Source of the DNA: Ctenosaura bakeri | Taxonomy: Eukaryota > Chordata > Lepidosauria > Squamata > Iguanidae | Direction of reading: 5' to 3' | Assembly (NCBI GenBank): GCA_948474755.1 | Contig: CAOLHI010000969.1 | Coordinates: forward strand, 1-64,000 | DNA length: 64,000 bases | Shown: positions 1 through 9,552 of the stretch, in pieces | Layout: every line of letters begins with the position of its first letter | How positions within the stretch are numbered: position 1 is the first letter of the stretch | Made by a program: the position numbers and the translations under genes | The notes under the pieces: model-generated | Told to the model about the DNA's origin: nothing | The model's input: only the letters and a program-made list of their open reading frames with translations | Databases searched by the model: none

Positions 1-67
1 CCCCAGGATTCCAGAGGATGTTGAAAGTGGAATCATCGCGCTATAACAGGCTAGTGCGGAAATGGCC
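1..67. mobile_element. Palindromic TIR element, truncated at the window edge
   Basis: Right half of the short foldback element seen complete at 3243-3420 and 39894-40093. The order is the same: a CCCCAGGATTCC block, then GTTGAAAGTGGAAT, then a right terminus GCGGAAATGGCC. The left half lies outside the window. It is a non-autonomous DNA transposon of the family with terminus GCCCTTTCCGCAC; no coding capacity. Confidence 0.75.
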
Positions 68-615
68 TGTGTGTGTTTTCCCTCTGGAGGTGGGGGTGGG
101 CGTACAAAAGGCTCGGTTGCCTTTCAACCCACGGCTCCTATTGGTTAGCCTTGTTTTCCCAGCCAGCTATTTTGAAATCGCTTCCCACCCAAGTCGCATT
201 CATGAAAAACAGCAGCAAAGCCACTCACGGTTAGTCCCCAAAGATCAGGAAGCGCCTTTATCCCTTTTTCGGGAAGGGACGGACAGGAATCGTTTCTCAG
301 CTTTGCACGGAAAAAAAAACAACTATGAGGACTTCTCAATGGCTCAGGCCAGGTAGAGCCAACCAGGAGGTGTGGCTTGAAAGGTCTTCCTTGTTTGTCT
401 CAGGATGAAAAGAAAGTTTGTAAAACAAACTGCAGCTAACCAGAATGGCTTGAAGATGGTTTATTTCATAATTCGGACAGTTCAGAACTCCACAGGGAGA
501 GTCTGGTTCATGCAGAGGCTCGGTTCTAGGATAAAACACAATCCTTTTATGGGCAGAAAAGATATGAGAATGGGAGAGGAGAGTCATTGCATTCAAATGT
601 TTCAGTCCTCACTTG
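68..615. other. Unassigned sequence, no gene seen
   Basis: Moderate-GC unique-looking DNA. Open frames here are short, lack a recognisable family, and overlap on both strands. A CCAAT-like ATTGG occurs near 140, but there is nothing else to support a promoter. Confidence 0.4.
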
Positions 616-782
616 GGTTGCCAGACTGAAAACTGGAGAAGGCTCCTGCACCTTTAATAGGTGTGCAGAAGAGGGAATTTCAGCATTTTACTTGGTTGCA
701 GGACAAGCAACACCTGCTCAACACCTCATCTACATCACCATTAAAAGTACAGGAGCTCTCTCTTGTTTTCAGTCTGGCAACC
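616..782. mobile_element. Short MITE with 17-bp TIR GGTTGCCAGACTGAAAA
   Basis: The left end reads GGTTGCCAGACTGAAAA and the right end is its exact reverse complement, giving a 167-bp element. The interior is also largely palindromic: AGGTGTGCAGAAGAGGG near the left is mirrored loosely on the right. It has no coding capacity. A half copy of the same family lies near 49649-49720. No convincing target-site duplication is visible, so the superfamily is left open. Confidence 0.7.
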
Positions 783-1131
783 TATTGAATAATCAGAGTT
801 CCTATTATCCAGGCATTCCCTCTTGCAGATACTCCACTCTATTGCAGCCTTTGAGCTTCCATTTTTCTTCTCTGCTATGGTTATTGAACATGGTCAGATC
901 TCACTATACTATTTTGGAGTTTGATAGAGTGGGGTTTTTCCCTTTAGGCATTTTAAAAAGGCTCTTTAAAAATGGAAATGTCAGGGTTCAACTAGCATGC
1001 TGATACTCTTTTCTTCTTTTTCAGTGGTCTTATAATAAGAGGGTCCTTTATAGGGTTATCACAAGTTGAAATCAACTTCATGCAGATGACAACACTTTTT
1101 GGCTCTGTATGTGTCAGTACTTTCTACCTAG
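783..1131. other. Unassigned sequence
   Basis: AT-rich, no frame or repeat recognised. Confidence 0.4.
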
Positions 1132-1309
1132 AAGCCAATTTAGTGTTGGACTACAATCTTAGAGACCAGGGTTTGATTCCCTGCTTGCCCACTGAAACCC
1201 ACTGGGTGACCTTGAGTGCATGCTCTCGGTCCCCAGAAAACCTTGTGAAAAGTTTGCCTTAAGGTCACAATAAGTTGGAAACAATGTGAAAGCACACAAC
1301 AACAACAAT
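1132..1309 (+). mobile_element. tRNA-derived SINE, Sauria type
   Basis: It contains the tRNA-related segment GTGTTGGACTACAATC and the B-box-like GGGTTTGATTCCC. The body block CCCACTGGGTGACCTTG follows, and the copy ends in AAGCACACAACAACAAC. That tail is the type shared by squamate Sauria SINEs and Bov-B LINEs. The copy is diverged and has lost part of its 5' end. It is non-coding and depends on a LINE in trans. Confidence 0.75.
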
Positions 1310-2300
1310 ACTAGGATGTGACACTCCTAGGTTCTGCCCTCCACTTGACTTGAGATGGACAATCTGCAGCAGTAACATGAGCTGTTCACTTCACATGCAT
1401 CATTATATGTGCAAGTCCACACACCATTTTAGCTTAGCTTGGCTGCTGTGTGTGGTTACAGATAGAAATTTGAAGCCAAATAATTCATTGGTTAGTTCAC
1501 ATCCATATGTGAAATTCAGGCTCTACCTTTCTCTTCTTCTTATTTTTTCTTTTAACAATCACATCCAACTTTTTCTCCAAATCAGTAAAAGCAGTACACA
1601 TGCTTTTTCTCCCTTTCCAATTTTATCTTTTCAACAACCCTGCAGACTAAAAGAGGTTAACTGGCCAAAGGTATAACTGCCCCTTGTTAAGTGTAAGGTC
1701 ATTTCAGATTATTTTAAAGGAGTGTTTTTAAAAAGATTTTATCCATGTATTGTTTTAAATGCCTTTATCCATTCTGTATCACTCTGGAAGCATTGGTGGG
1801 CTGAGAGGCAATACCTACTTGTCTTAAATCAATAAATAAAATAAATTATGGTTTAAGCACCATAGGAGTTACACCTGGTAGGTCACTTCTCAATGATTCT
1901 TAAAAGCAGAGTAAGAGCTACTTATAATCTAAAACATGGATGGATAACTGTAGTCTTCCACATACTGATCCATGACCTTTAGATAGACTGGTTAGGGATG
2001 AAGTGATTTACAGTCAACCTACCACACACTTGCCCACCCCTAAACTCTAGCCTACAATTCTCTTAATCCTTGATTCTCTTTAGCTCTGTCTGGGACTTTT
2101 AGGAACTGAAGGCCCAAACACAAAGTTTTCCATTCTACTTCTTGAGACTTATTTTTTGCAGGTGCCACATATGCTTTCAGTGATACCCTAAATGTACCAG
2201 AGTCAGCCTGGGCATCTCCATTTAAAAGTGGCTATATGCAAAGCAGTGGGAAACCCCTTTTTTTCTGAGATCTGGACAGCCATTGTCAGTCTGAACTGAG
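1310..2300. other. Unassigned sequence
   Basis: AT-rich DNA with no recognised gene. A short AAATAAATAAAATAAAT stretch near 1830-1850 may be the remnant of a retroposon tail. Confidence 0.35.
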
Positions 2301-2437
2301 CAGGGGTGAGCAACTGTGACCCTCCAGATGTTATTGTCTTTGTAACTTCCATAATCCTTCACTATAGGTTGCTGTGGTTAAGACTGAAGATTGCTGAAGA
2401 ACAACAGCTTCTAGACACTCACAGTTGCCCACCCCTG
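2301..2437. mobile_element. hAT-like MITE, TIR CAGGGGTGAGCAAC
   Basis: The ends CAGGGGTGAGCAAC and AGTTGCCCACCCCTG form a 14- to 15-bp inverted repeat with one mismatch. The next blocks (CCTCCAGATGTTATT on the left, ACAACAGCTTCTAG on the right) are a degraded continuation. It resembles the common amniote MITE that carries ACTCCCATCA and CTCCAGATGTT blocks. Partial relatives occur near 6418-6475, 42680-42737 and 50104-50185. It has no coding capacity. Confidence 0.65.
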
Positions 2438-2837
2438 GAGTAGATAGTACTAGTCTACATGGAGTAATAGTTTCACCTGGGAAAAGGATTCTAGGAACTC
2501 AATGTGCTTTGGGCTTCATGGTCCATAGGCATCCACATCCGTTCTCAGTCTACTTCTTTCCTGCTTGGATTGTTCAGTCCTCAGTCTTGTTAGGAGCCAC
2601 ACAGTGGTTTTGCTGTAGTCCTACAATTTGCTCAGGTGTTTGATACTCAATGCATGAAAGGCAGGAATGTCTAAGATACTCTTGGTCCCCTAAATGAATG
2701 ACGGGCCACTCCTCCAGCTGACATGTGAATGCCTTCCATTATGAAGGAAGAGTTGTCTATATATTTATTTACTTCTATGTGGGATCATGAAAGCTGTAGT
2801 CAAAGATATCTGGAAGGTATCAGGCTGAGGAAGGCTG

Positions 2838-2875
2838 CTTAGACCAACACTCTAATCACTACACTACATTGTCTT
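2838..2875 (-). mobile_element. Sauria-type SINE, 5' fragment
   Basis: Reads CCAACACTCTAATCACTAC on the + strand, which is the reverse complement of the SINE's tRNA-like 5' end. Only about 38 bases remain. The flanks 2438-2837 and 2876-3237 show no gene. Confidence 0.5.
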
Positions 2876-3242
2876 TAACCTGTTTTTTGAACTGTAAAAG
2901 CTTTGGTATCACAACCCTTGGACCTTCTTACCATCTAGAACATATATGGCCCTCTAGATATCATCACACTGTAATATCCATCAGCTGTAGCCATAGTTAA
3001 TGGTGAGGAATGTTGGAAACTGCAATCTGACAGTGTCTGGAGCACTACACTTTGTCCACCCCATATTAACTGCTGCTATCCCTAGGACCTGGACAAAAGT
3101 TTTTTTTAAAAAAAAAATCAGCCAAATAGATGGTTCCTGAGATACAGCAGTTGTGGCGAGAACCTGCAAAAATTCCCTCTTTTACAAAATTTGAATGGAT
3201 CAGGAGTCCTGTCCTCTTTGTACCTGTAACTTAATTTCTAAG

Positions 3243-3420
3243 ACCTTTTCCACACAACACTCTTATAGTGTGATTATTCCACTTTCAACCTCTTAGGGAA
3301 TCCTGGGGTTTGCAGCTTCAAGAGGGGCCAGGCTGCCCTTCTCCAAGCTGCAAACCCCAGGATTCCCTAGGAGGTTGAAAGTGGAATAATCACGCTGTAA
3401 GAGTGTTGTGCGGAAAAGGC
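3243..3420. mobile_element. Complete palindromic TIR element with CTAAG target-site duplication
   Basis: A 178-bp foldback. The left arm begins ACCTTTTCCACACAACAC and the right arm ends GTGTTGTGCGGAAAAGGC. The arms are about 75-80 bases and nearly identical as inverted repeats, separated by a loop of about 25 bases. CTAAG flanks both sides exactly (3238-3242 and 3421-3425), consistent with a 5-bp target-site duplication. The shared flank can be read as up to 7 bases (CTAAGAC), so the exact boundary is ambiguous by two bases. It has no coding capacity and must be mobilised in trans. Confidence 0.85.
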
Positions 3421-3469
3421 CTAAGACTATAGATTAAGACAAGCTGGAGCCCTAAGATATAGCAAATAT

Positions 3470-3800
3470 ACACTTATTCAGCTACTTTTAAATTGTCCCA
3501 GTTTCTTCCTCCTTCTCTCACTTTCCTTCTTTGGCTTCAGCTTACCTCAGTTGCTGCCAGTTGAGCGCACAGTACAAAGGTAGTTTGTACTCAGTTCAGT
3601 TTTGAGGGGAGAAAGGTGGTAGAATCTTGCCCTTTGCAGTAAGTTCAGCTAAAAGCAAACTCCTTCAGCCTCTCCTAGCTTATCTATTCTTGCTTGTTAA
3701 TAACTTTTTTCCATTTTGACCTGACTCTGATGTTTCTTTCCCCAACATGTCCTGGTTTTTAATCTGTGAAATGTTAGAGGATATGCACTCCCAACAGACC
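3470..3800 (+). mobile_element. Unclassified 330-bp dispersed repeat (family D)
   Basis: It shares ordered blocks with copies at 47330-47681, 48454-48790 (inverted) and 56540-56904. These are TCAGCTNCTTTTAAA, TGTCCCAGTTTCT, a block with GTACAAAGGTAG, the TAATAACTTTT segment, and a terminal GTGAAATGTTAGAGG block. This copy lacks a clear left terminus. No open frame is conserved between copies. Confidence 0.65.
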
Positions 3801-4678
3801 AACCCTGTAGTACATACTACGTACATACTAACATTCTAAATTACATACTAAGTTCTGGGACTGTATCTGGTGAGATCACATCTGATATGGTGCTGCTCTT
3901 CTTCCTTCCTAGTCAGCAAGGCAGAGCTGCTCCAAACTGGGCCCCACACACTCTTGTCTTGCTCTAATAGAGGTGGGAGTAGGAAGAACTGAGTAACAGC
4001 TGTAGTCACAACAGACAAATCCTGGACTGAGGCCAATTTACAGTGTGCCAAACATTTCGGGGTCAGCTGTTGGGAACATGACTTATGCCCACTGTTTGAA
4101 AGAGTGGGTGCCAGCTGTACAGATTGGCCTCAGAATGTTTAGTACACAGCAAAATGGCCTCAGTTAGCATCCGTTGCAATTGAGATGGACACCTGCTCTT
4201 CTTACTCTTGGCTCTAAAAGAGGAGCATATAAGATTCACCTCTGCTCTTGTGAGAGGAGGTTCTCTCTTATGATTTCTGGCCTTTCGTGAGATAGGTTCT
4301 CCTCTCATGAGATCTGAGGTATGCTTTACAAAGACTTGCCTCATATGGACTGGTCATTCTTGAGCTGGCTGGGCAATGGAGAGAAGGTTGTCCCACATCA
4401 GGATCAGAAAAATGTGGCACCCCAAGGGAGGTGGGACAGAGAGAAGGGCCTCTCTAGAAAATCTAAAGGCATGTCAGTGTTCATATAGGGAGATTGGCAT
4501 CTTCCTTTTATTGAGTGAAGCCTTTGGGATCCAAACGATTTTATCCAGTTTGTACATGTGCAAGGTTTTAACAATATTTACTAGATATTTTTATGCTATA
4601 AATTATTTGTCACTGCTTCATATCTTGAATTGTTTTAAATTGTTTAAGCTGATTTTTTTGTATTTTGCCTTAAGATCC
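3801..4678. other. Unassigned sequence
   Basis: No gene or repeat recognised. Several short frames occur, none with a family signature. Confidence 0.35.
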
Positions 4679-4893
4679 AGCCAGCATGGTATAGCAGCTT
4701 AAGTCTTGGACTAGGACTCTAGGAGGCCATACCCTTGCTTGGCCATGGAAACCCACCTTGAGCAAAACACACTTTCCTAATCTCGGAGGAAGGCAAAGGC
4801 AAACTCCCTCTGAGCAAATCTTGCCAAGAAAATTGCATGATAGGTTCACCTTAGGTTTTCCAGAAGTGGGAAGTTGCTTAAGACAACAATAAA
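4679..4893 (+). mobile_element. tRNA-derived SINE, Sauria type
   Basis: Nearly full length. The 5' end AGCCAGCATGGTATAGC is followed by GTCTTGGACTAGGACTC, then CCATGGAAACCCACC. The body block GAGGAAGGCAAAGGCAAAC and the block CTTGCCAAGAAAA follow, and it ends in a diverged CAACAATAA tail. The order matches the minus-strand copies at 7741-8575 and 13601-14055. Confidence 0.8.
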
Positions 4894-5824
4894 CTGTGAG
4901 ATCCTTGAATATAGGGTGGGACAAAAATATTAGCTTATGATTATCTGGGATAATATGCAGCATACTGGTTGATGTAGGCGTACATAAGAGTTAAATGCAG
5001 TAAGCAATACTTCATGAACTATGGGGAGTCTCTCTGAGTCAGTCTTATTGAAAATAGTGAAACTTCTAAGCAAACTGTGTGCCAAAACAGGTAAGTACTT
5101 TCCAGGATCAGTGGGATTCATTTTGACTCAGATTTGTTGAGAACAATAGTGGGCAAAGTGTGTCTCAGGGGCTGTTTTTGTGGACCCCAGGAAGCCATTT
5201 TTTTTGTTCCAAAATGTCCCCAAATGACCTCTAGGTGGAGTGGAGAGCATTTCCACCACACTTGGAGGCCCCTGGACCTCCCCAAGTCAAAATAAATTTT
5301 TGCAAAAGTTTCATTTTTTCTCTCTTCAAAATGCCCCCTACGGTGCAAGAGAGGCCCAAAATATGGTAAGAATGCTCCCATGTCCCCTCCAAGGAGGCCC
5401 TCCAAGGAGCTGTGATGACAGTAATGTGGTCTGTCCTTCCACATTTATTCACTCCTTGTTTAGAATTTGTGGACAAGTTTAATAACATGAGAAGAAGAGT
5501 CCATACATCCCATTTTTAGACAATTCTCTCAAGTTAGTGTGTGCACGTATGTGTGTGTTTGGAGGAAATCTGAAGCCCTAAATGCTTTCTAGACCCTTTT
5601 TCCAGCCCAGTCGCGTGCATGATTACTCAGAAGTCAGTCACACTGTTTTCACTGGGGTTTATTCTTAGAGAAATGTGGAGGGGGGCTTTAGTGTTATAGT
5701 CTGATTTTGCATTTTCTTCTACAGACAAGAAAAAGAACATACCATGAAATATTCAGTTAAAGTCAGTTATGGGGAGAGTATTGTGAACATTTTATTGATC
5801 ATCCTATTCTCTCTTTCTCTTCCA
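4894..5824. other. Unassigned sequence
   Basis: Positions 5118-5490 hold overlapping open frames on both strands, caused by a local shortage of stop codons. None resembles a known protein. CCTCCAAGGAGG-like blocks suggest an old repeat, but the family is not recognised. Confidence 0.35.
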
Positions 5825-5892
5825 CGTCGTCGTCGTCCTCCTCCTCCTCCTCCTCCTCTTCTTCTTCTTCTTCTTCTTCTTCTTCTTTTTTT
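5825..5892. repeat. Compound trinucleotide microsatellite (CGT/CCT/CTT)n
   Basis: Four CGT units run into about eight CCT units and then about ten CTT units. Frames across it read as poly-Pro/Leu or poly-Arg/Gly and are artefacts. Confidence 0.95.
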
Positions 5893-6744
5893 GATGTATA
5901 TAAAGGGAGTTAAGGTGGAAAGTGCTCTAAAATGCTCTTTTGTAACCTGCTCCACACTTCCCATAATTCCTCTGTTGCTCTGCAGCTTTGAGGAGGCAGG
6001 GGGAAAACCAGTTAAAAATGCTGTTTTCATTGCCTGGTACTCAATTCCCTGTCTCTTTCTTCCTTTCTCACAGATGCATGGCAGCTCTGCCTGAGGCACA
6101 CCTCATACACATTAAAAAAAAATCCCGTGTAGGACAAGATCCCAATGCAGTTATCTTGTTCAGAACGTTGCCTTTCATTTTAGTGGCTCATACAATTGGT
6201 GTATAGAAAAACCACCTACTCTTTCTCCTTTCTCCAGCTTTCCTCAAGTCTGACTGACATAGGGAGATCCTAGAATAAATTCTGATCCTATTTAACTCTG
6301 ACTAAATGAAAAGTAGCCTGCCTTTGGGCAAATGGTTTGTTTATTTTGGAGGATGCAAGGAACTAGGTGAAACCTTTTCCTGGCGAAGAATGTTCTTGAT
6401 TAACTTTTCCCAAGTGGGTCTTCCCTCAGATGTATTGGACTACAGCTCCCATAGTCCCCAGCCAAATGAAAATGGGCTATTAAAAAGAAGTTCTTAAACA
6501 GTGGTGTAGATCTGAGTCTCATCAGCCTCCTTCTCCTTCTAAAATACCAGTGTAGTGTTATGGCTAACAGTGTAATCATTTACGTAGAAATAAGTCCAAT
6601 GAAATTTAACTTGAGCTTTTCTAATTGGGACAGAATGGGATAGATTCCGAAGAAACTCACAGCATCATCCTGTGCAAGTTTCATCAGAAATAGGCCCCAC
6701 TGACTTCAGTGAGATCAATTTGCCAGTAAATATGTGTAGGATTA
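5893..6744. other. Mostly unassigned; MITE half near 6418-6475
   Basis: TTGGACTACAGCTCCCATAG at about 6438 is a typical internal block of the hAT-like family at 2301-2437. The rest is unremarkable. Confidence 0.4.
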
Positions 6745-6962
6745 GCACTGGGTATGAATCATGAAGTTCTGGGTTGAAATCTTATATCTGCCATCAACTC
6801 AATAATGATTTTGGGTAAGCCATTCTCTCTCAGCCTGAGTTGTCCTATGTGCATATGGGGACGAATAGTACTGCCTTGATTTACAGGATTATTGTAGGAT
6901 ATACAACTAGATAATGCTGCTGAAGCTTGAGCTCCTAAAGGTGCTTTACAATGTAATTGTGG
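6745..6962 (+). mobile_element. MIR-like SINE
   Basis: Ordered MIR-type landmarks are visible: AGTTCTGGGTTGAAATC (tRNA B-box region), TTTTGGGTAAGCCATTCTCTC, CAGCCTGAGTTGTCCTATG, then ATGGGGACGAATAGTACTG and GGATTATTGTAGGAT. The element is old and diverged. It could instead be another CORE-SINE with the same architecture. Confidence 0.65.
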
Positions 6963-7192
6963 TAGTGTCACAGCTTCTGCTCCAAGAAGGTCATTAGAAA
7001 AGCTTTTTGAAAACCGCCAGCTCTTTCCTTTTACTTGGATGCAACTGAACAGACTACTTTAAAGCCAGAATCTGGATGGATACTGGATGGAGTACTTGAA
7101 ATCCAGTATCTGAAATAAAGACAAATGCTGACTTAAAGCTCCATTCCTGTTGACCCTTTAAACAGCTGACAGATCCCTTGCTAACATCATGG

Positions 7193-7663
7193 GCTCTTTC
7201 CGCACGAGGCGAGGGAATCACTCCGTGCCATTACCTACTGCTTCTTCTGGGGTCCGAAGCAACGTGGACTGTCCCTGAAGCCCTTCCGCAGGCCTCCTCC
7301 TTGGTCCAGGGTGAATCAGACCAGTGCAAGGTCTGTAGATCCGCACTCCTCCGGCTTCCAAAATGGCAGCTTCTGGTTGGTCGTGGGTCCTGACCAACCG
7401 CTGAAGCTCGCCAGGTCTAAAGCCAGCCCTCCGCAGATCGCAGGCTCGCATTGGAGCAGGAACGCAATGGCACATTCCAGGAAAATAAAGACCTGTTTTT
7501 TGCGGTCTTTAGAAAACACGCTGGAGGACCACTTGGGGTCGTTTTGGAGCGGACTGAGGTGCGGATCTCTGGTAAGTAGTCTGCTCCTAGTCCGCTCCAA
7601 GGTGCAGATGACCTCCGTGAGAGGACGCACTGCCCCGTTCTAATTGCCCGGTGTGGAAAGAGC
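7193..7663. mobile_element. 471-bp TIR element with CATGG target-site duplication
   Basis: The left terminus GCTCTTTCCGCAC and the right terminus GTGTGGAAAGAGC are inverted repeats with one mismatch. CATGG flanks both sides exactly (7188-7192 and 7664-7668). The interior has an internal inverted repeat built on GGAGCGGACT and AGTCCGCTCC near 7546-7600. Open frames of about 100 codons run on both strands because stops are sparse; none resembles a transposase. It belongs to the same terminus family as 3243-3420 and 7979-8548. Confidence 0.85.
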
Positions 7664-7740
7664 CATGGTGTGTTTATAAATCTAACAGGGCCTATGTTCC
7701 AGTAGTGCTTCCTGTTTTCCTTTTCATCTTGTGACTCCAG

Positions 7741-8575
7741 TATTGTTGTTTGTTGTTGCATGTCTTCAAGTCATTTCTGACTTATGGTGATCCTAAGGTG
7801 AACCTGTCACAGAGTTTTCTTGGCAAAATTTGTTTTTTTGGGTAGGTAGGTGGGGATTGCCTTTGCCTTCCTCTGAGGCTGACAAGAATGTGACTGGCCT
7901 AAGTCTAAGGTCACCCAGTGGGTTTCCATGGCTGAGTGTGGATTTGAACCTTGGTCTTCAAAATCATAGTCAAATCAGGCCCTTTTCACACGGGCCTTTT
8001 CTCGTGCGACAGCCCCGTGAGCCTCGCGGGAGTGGGAGTGTCGCTCCGCACAACGCACTCCCACTTCTGCCGGGCTCACGGGGCTGAAGCGGCGCGAGCG
8101 CGGGTTTTTTGATTTTCGCTCCGAAGCGAAAATCACCTGTGCTCGCGCAACGCTCCCGGCGCCCGCGCGCACTTACCTCTCGTGCGGAGTGTCGGGAGCC
8201 GGCTGGGTCACGCTTCCTTCCCTCCGCCCCTGTGGAAGGAAGGGAAGGGACGGGGCGGGGCGCTAGCGCAACGGACGCGGCACGTCCTGCTTTGCGCGCA
8301 CGTGGGGGGCGGACGCGACAAGCGCCTTTCTCGCGTGCACAGGGGGGATGGACGGGACAAGCGCCTTTCTCGCGCACGGGGGGGGATGGACGGACGCGCG
8401 AGCCGCCGCCGCCTCCGGGAGGCTGCTGCTTCCCCACTCGTTCCTTCGCCTGCGGAAGGAAGGAGGGGGAAGCGGCAGCCTCCCGGAGAAGGCTTCTTGC
8501 GTGAGCCGCCCTCCTCCGTCGCACGAGCGCCGGCGCTGCGAAAAGGGCATCAGTCTACCACACTGACTTTCTGAA
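7741..8575 (-). mobile_element. Sauria-type SINE split by a GC-rich element
   Basis: The 3' end comes first on the + strand: TTGTTGTTTGTTGTTGCATG, then GAGTTTTCTTGGCAAAAT, TTGCCTTCCTCTGAGGCTG and GGTCACCCAGTGGGTTTCC. It is broken at 7978 and resumes at 8549 with ATCAGTCTACCACACTG, the tRNA-like 5' end. The 570 bases between belong to a separate transposon. ATCAG is present on both sides of the insertion. Confidence 0.85.
7979..8548. mobile_element. 570-bp GC-rich TIR element inserted in a SINE, ATCAG duplication
   Basis: It starts GCCCTTTTCACACGGGCC and ends GCGAAAAGGGC, with exact ATCAG on both sides (7974-7978, 8549-8553). The interior is very GC- and CpG-rich. It contains the inverted pair TTTTCGCTTCGG/CCGAAGCGAAAA around 8110-8135 and repeated CTTTCTCGCG blocks at about 8330-8380. 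Frames up to 184 codons are low-complexity Arg/Pro/Ala-rich by-products. It would score as a CpG island but is transposon sequence. Confidence 0.85.
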
Positions 8576-8945
8576 TCCAGTATTATTGCATAAAATTGCA
8601 GAAGCTGAGTTTTAATTGTTTAAGCTTGAAAATATCTTTATTCTCTTCTCTTTTGGGGGCTGGAGTAGATGTCTTGAAATCTAGTCAAAAGTGTAAGATT
8701 TGTGCTTTAGGAGTAATTTGTAACAGAAAATATATAGTATAGGGAAAAGACTGAAGTAAGAAATCCTAGGGGAAAGAATATAGCACAGTCCTGCATTGGA
8801 AAGGATTTTGTGGCTCTTTTAAGCACCTGAAAAGTTTTTAAAAGGGGCACAACAATAGTTTAAGTCTCTTGTGGAGGAATCAATTATGGTGCTCTGGGAA
8901 CTGCAATTCACACTCCTCCATAAGTTTTCACCTTATTATGCTTGA
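8576..8945. other. Unassigned sequence
   Basis: AT-rich, no feature recognised. Confidence 0.35.
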
Positions 8946-9552
8946 TTGTTGATGACATCTAGGGGGTCTTAGTAGACCACAAGCTAAACACGAGTCAGCA
9001 GTGTGATGCAGCAGCCAAAAAAAGCCAATGCAATTCTGGGCTGCATCAACAAGAGTATAGTTTCCTAATCAAGGGAAGTTATTAGTACCTCTCTACCTCA
9101 GACCTCATCTGGAATACTATGTCCAGTTCTAGGCGCCACAGTTTAAGAAGGATACTGACAAGCTGGAACATGTCCAGAGAAGAGTGAGCAAAATTATCAG
9201 AAGTCTGGAAACCAACTCTTATGAAGCATGGCTTAGAGAGCTGGGTATGTTTAGCTTAGAGAAGAGAAGACTGAGACCCTTTCTGCACTACACAGTTATT
9301 GTGCTATTATTTCACTTTCAACATCCTGTGGAATTCTGGGATTTGTAGTTTCCTAAAGCCAAAGAGCTCTCTGGCTGAGAATTCTAAAGGTCCGTCCCTA
9401 AACTGCAAATCCCAGAATTCCACAGCATGTTGAAAGTGGAATAGTTGCACTATTATTTGGACATCCTTTGGAGGCTGGATGGGCATTTTTCATGAGTGCC
9501 TTAGTTATGTATTGGCAGGAAGTTGGTCCCTTCCATCTCTAAGATTCTATGA
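8946..9552 (+). mobile_element. CR1 LINE 3' region, split by a palindromic element
   Basis: CR1 landmarks are GGTCTTAGTAGACCACAAGC, the ATGCAGCAGCC block, GGGCTGCATCAACAAGAG, and GTCCAGTTCTAGGCGCCACA. AAGCTGGAACATGTCCAGAG follows. After the inserted element the terminal CR1 tail resumes at 9457 with TTTGGAGGCTGGATGGGCAT and ends TTCTATGATTC. The part of the CR1 between these blocks is missing. Nothing here can encode a working reverse transcriptase. Confidence 0.85.
9276..9456. mobile_element. Palindromic TIR element inside CR1, right end lost
   Basis: The left terminus ACCCTTTCTGCAC follows CTGAG. The arms TTTCACTTTCAACATCCTG and CATGTTGAAAGTGGAAT are inverted repeats around the loop AGAGCTCTCTGGCTGAGAAT. 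The right terminus is truncated at about 9456, so the target-site duplication cannot be checked. Confidence 0.8.

Noticed and set aside
587..1003. 138-codon + strand frame
   Set aside because: It crosses the MITE at 616-782 and is not protein-like outside it.
3243..3420. 8-bp hAT duplication reading (TCTAAGAC/CCTAAGAC)
   Set aside because: Possible with one mismatch, but exact 5-bp duplications at 7193 and 7979 in the same terminus family favour 5 bp.
5118..5490. Opposite-strand overlapping frames of 80-108 codons
   Set aside because: Mirror-image open frames without a family are expected from the local stop shortage.
5767..6099. Poly-Arg/Gly or poly-Pro/Leu protein
   Set aside because: Translation of a trinucleotide microsatellite.
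7970..8524. 184-codon minus-strand frame and other Arg/Pro-rich frames
   Set aside because: They fall within the GC-rich TIR element; the low stop frequency comes from base composition.
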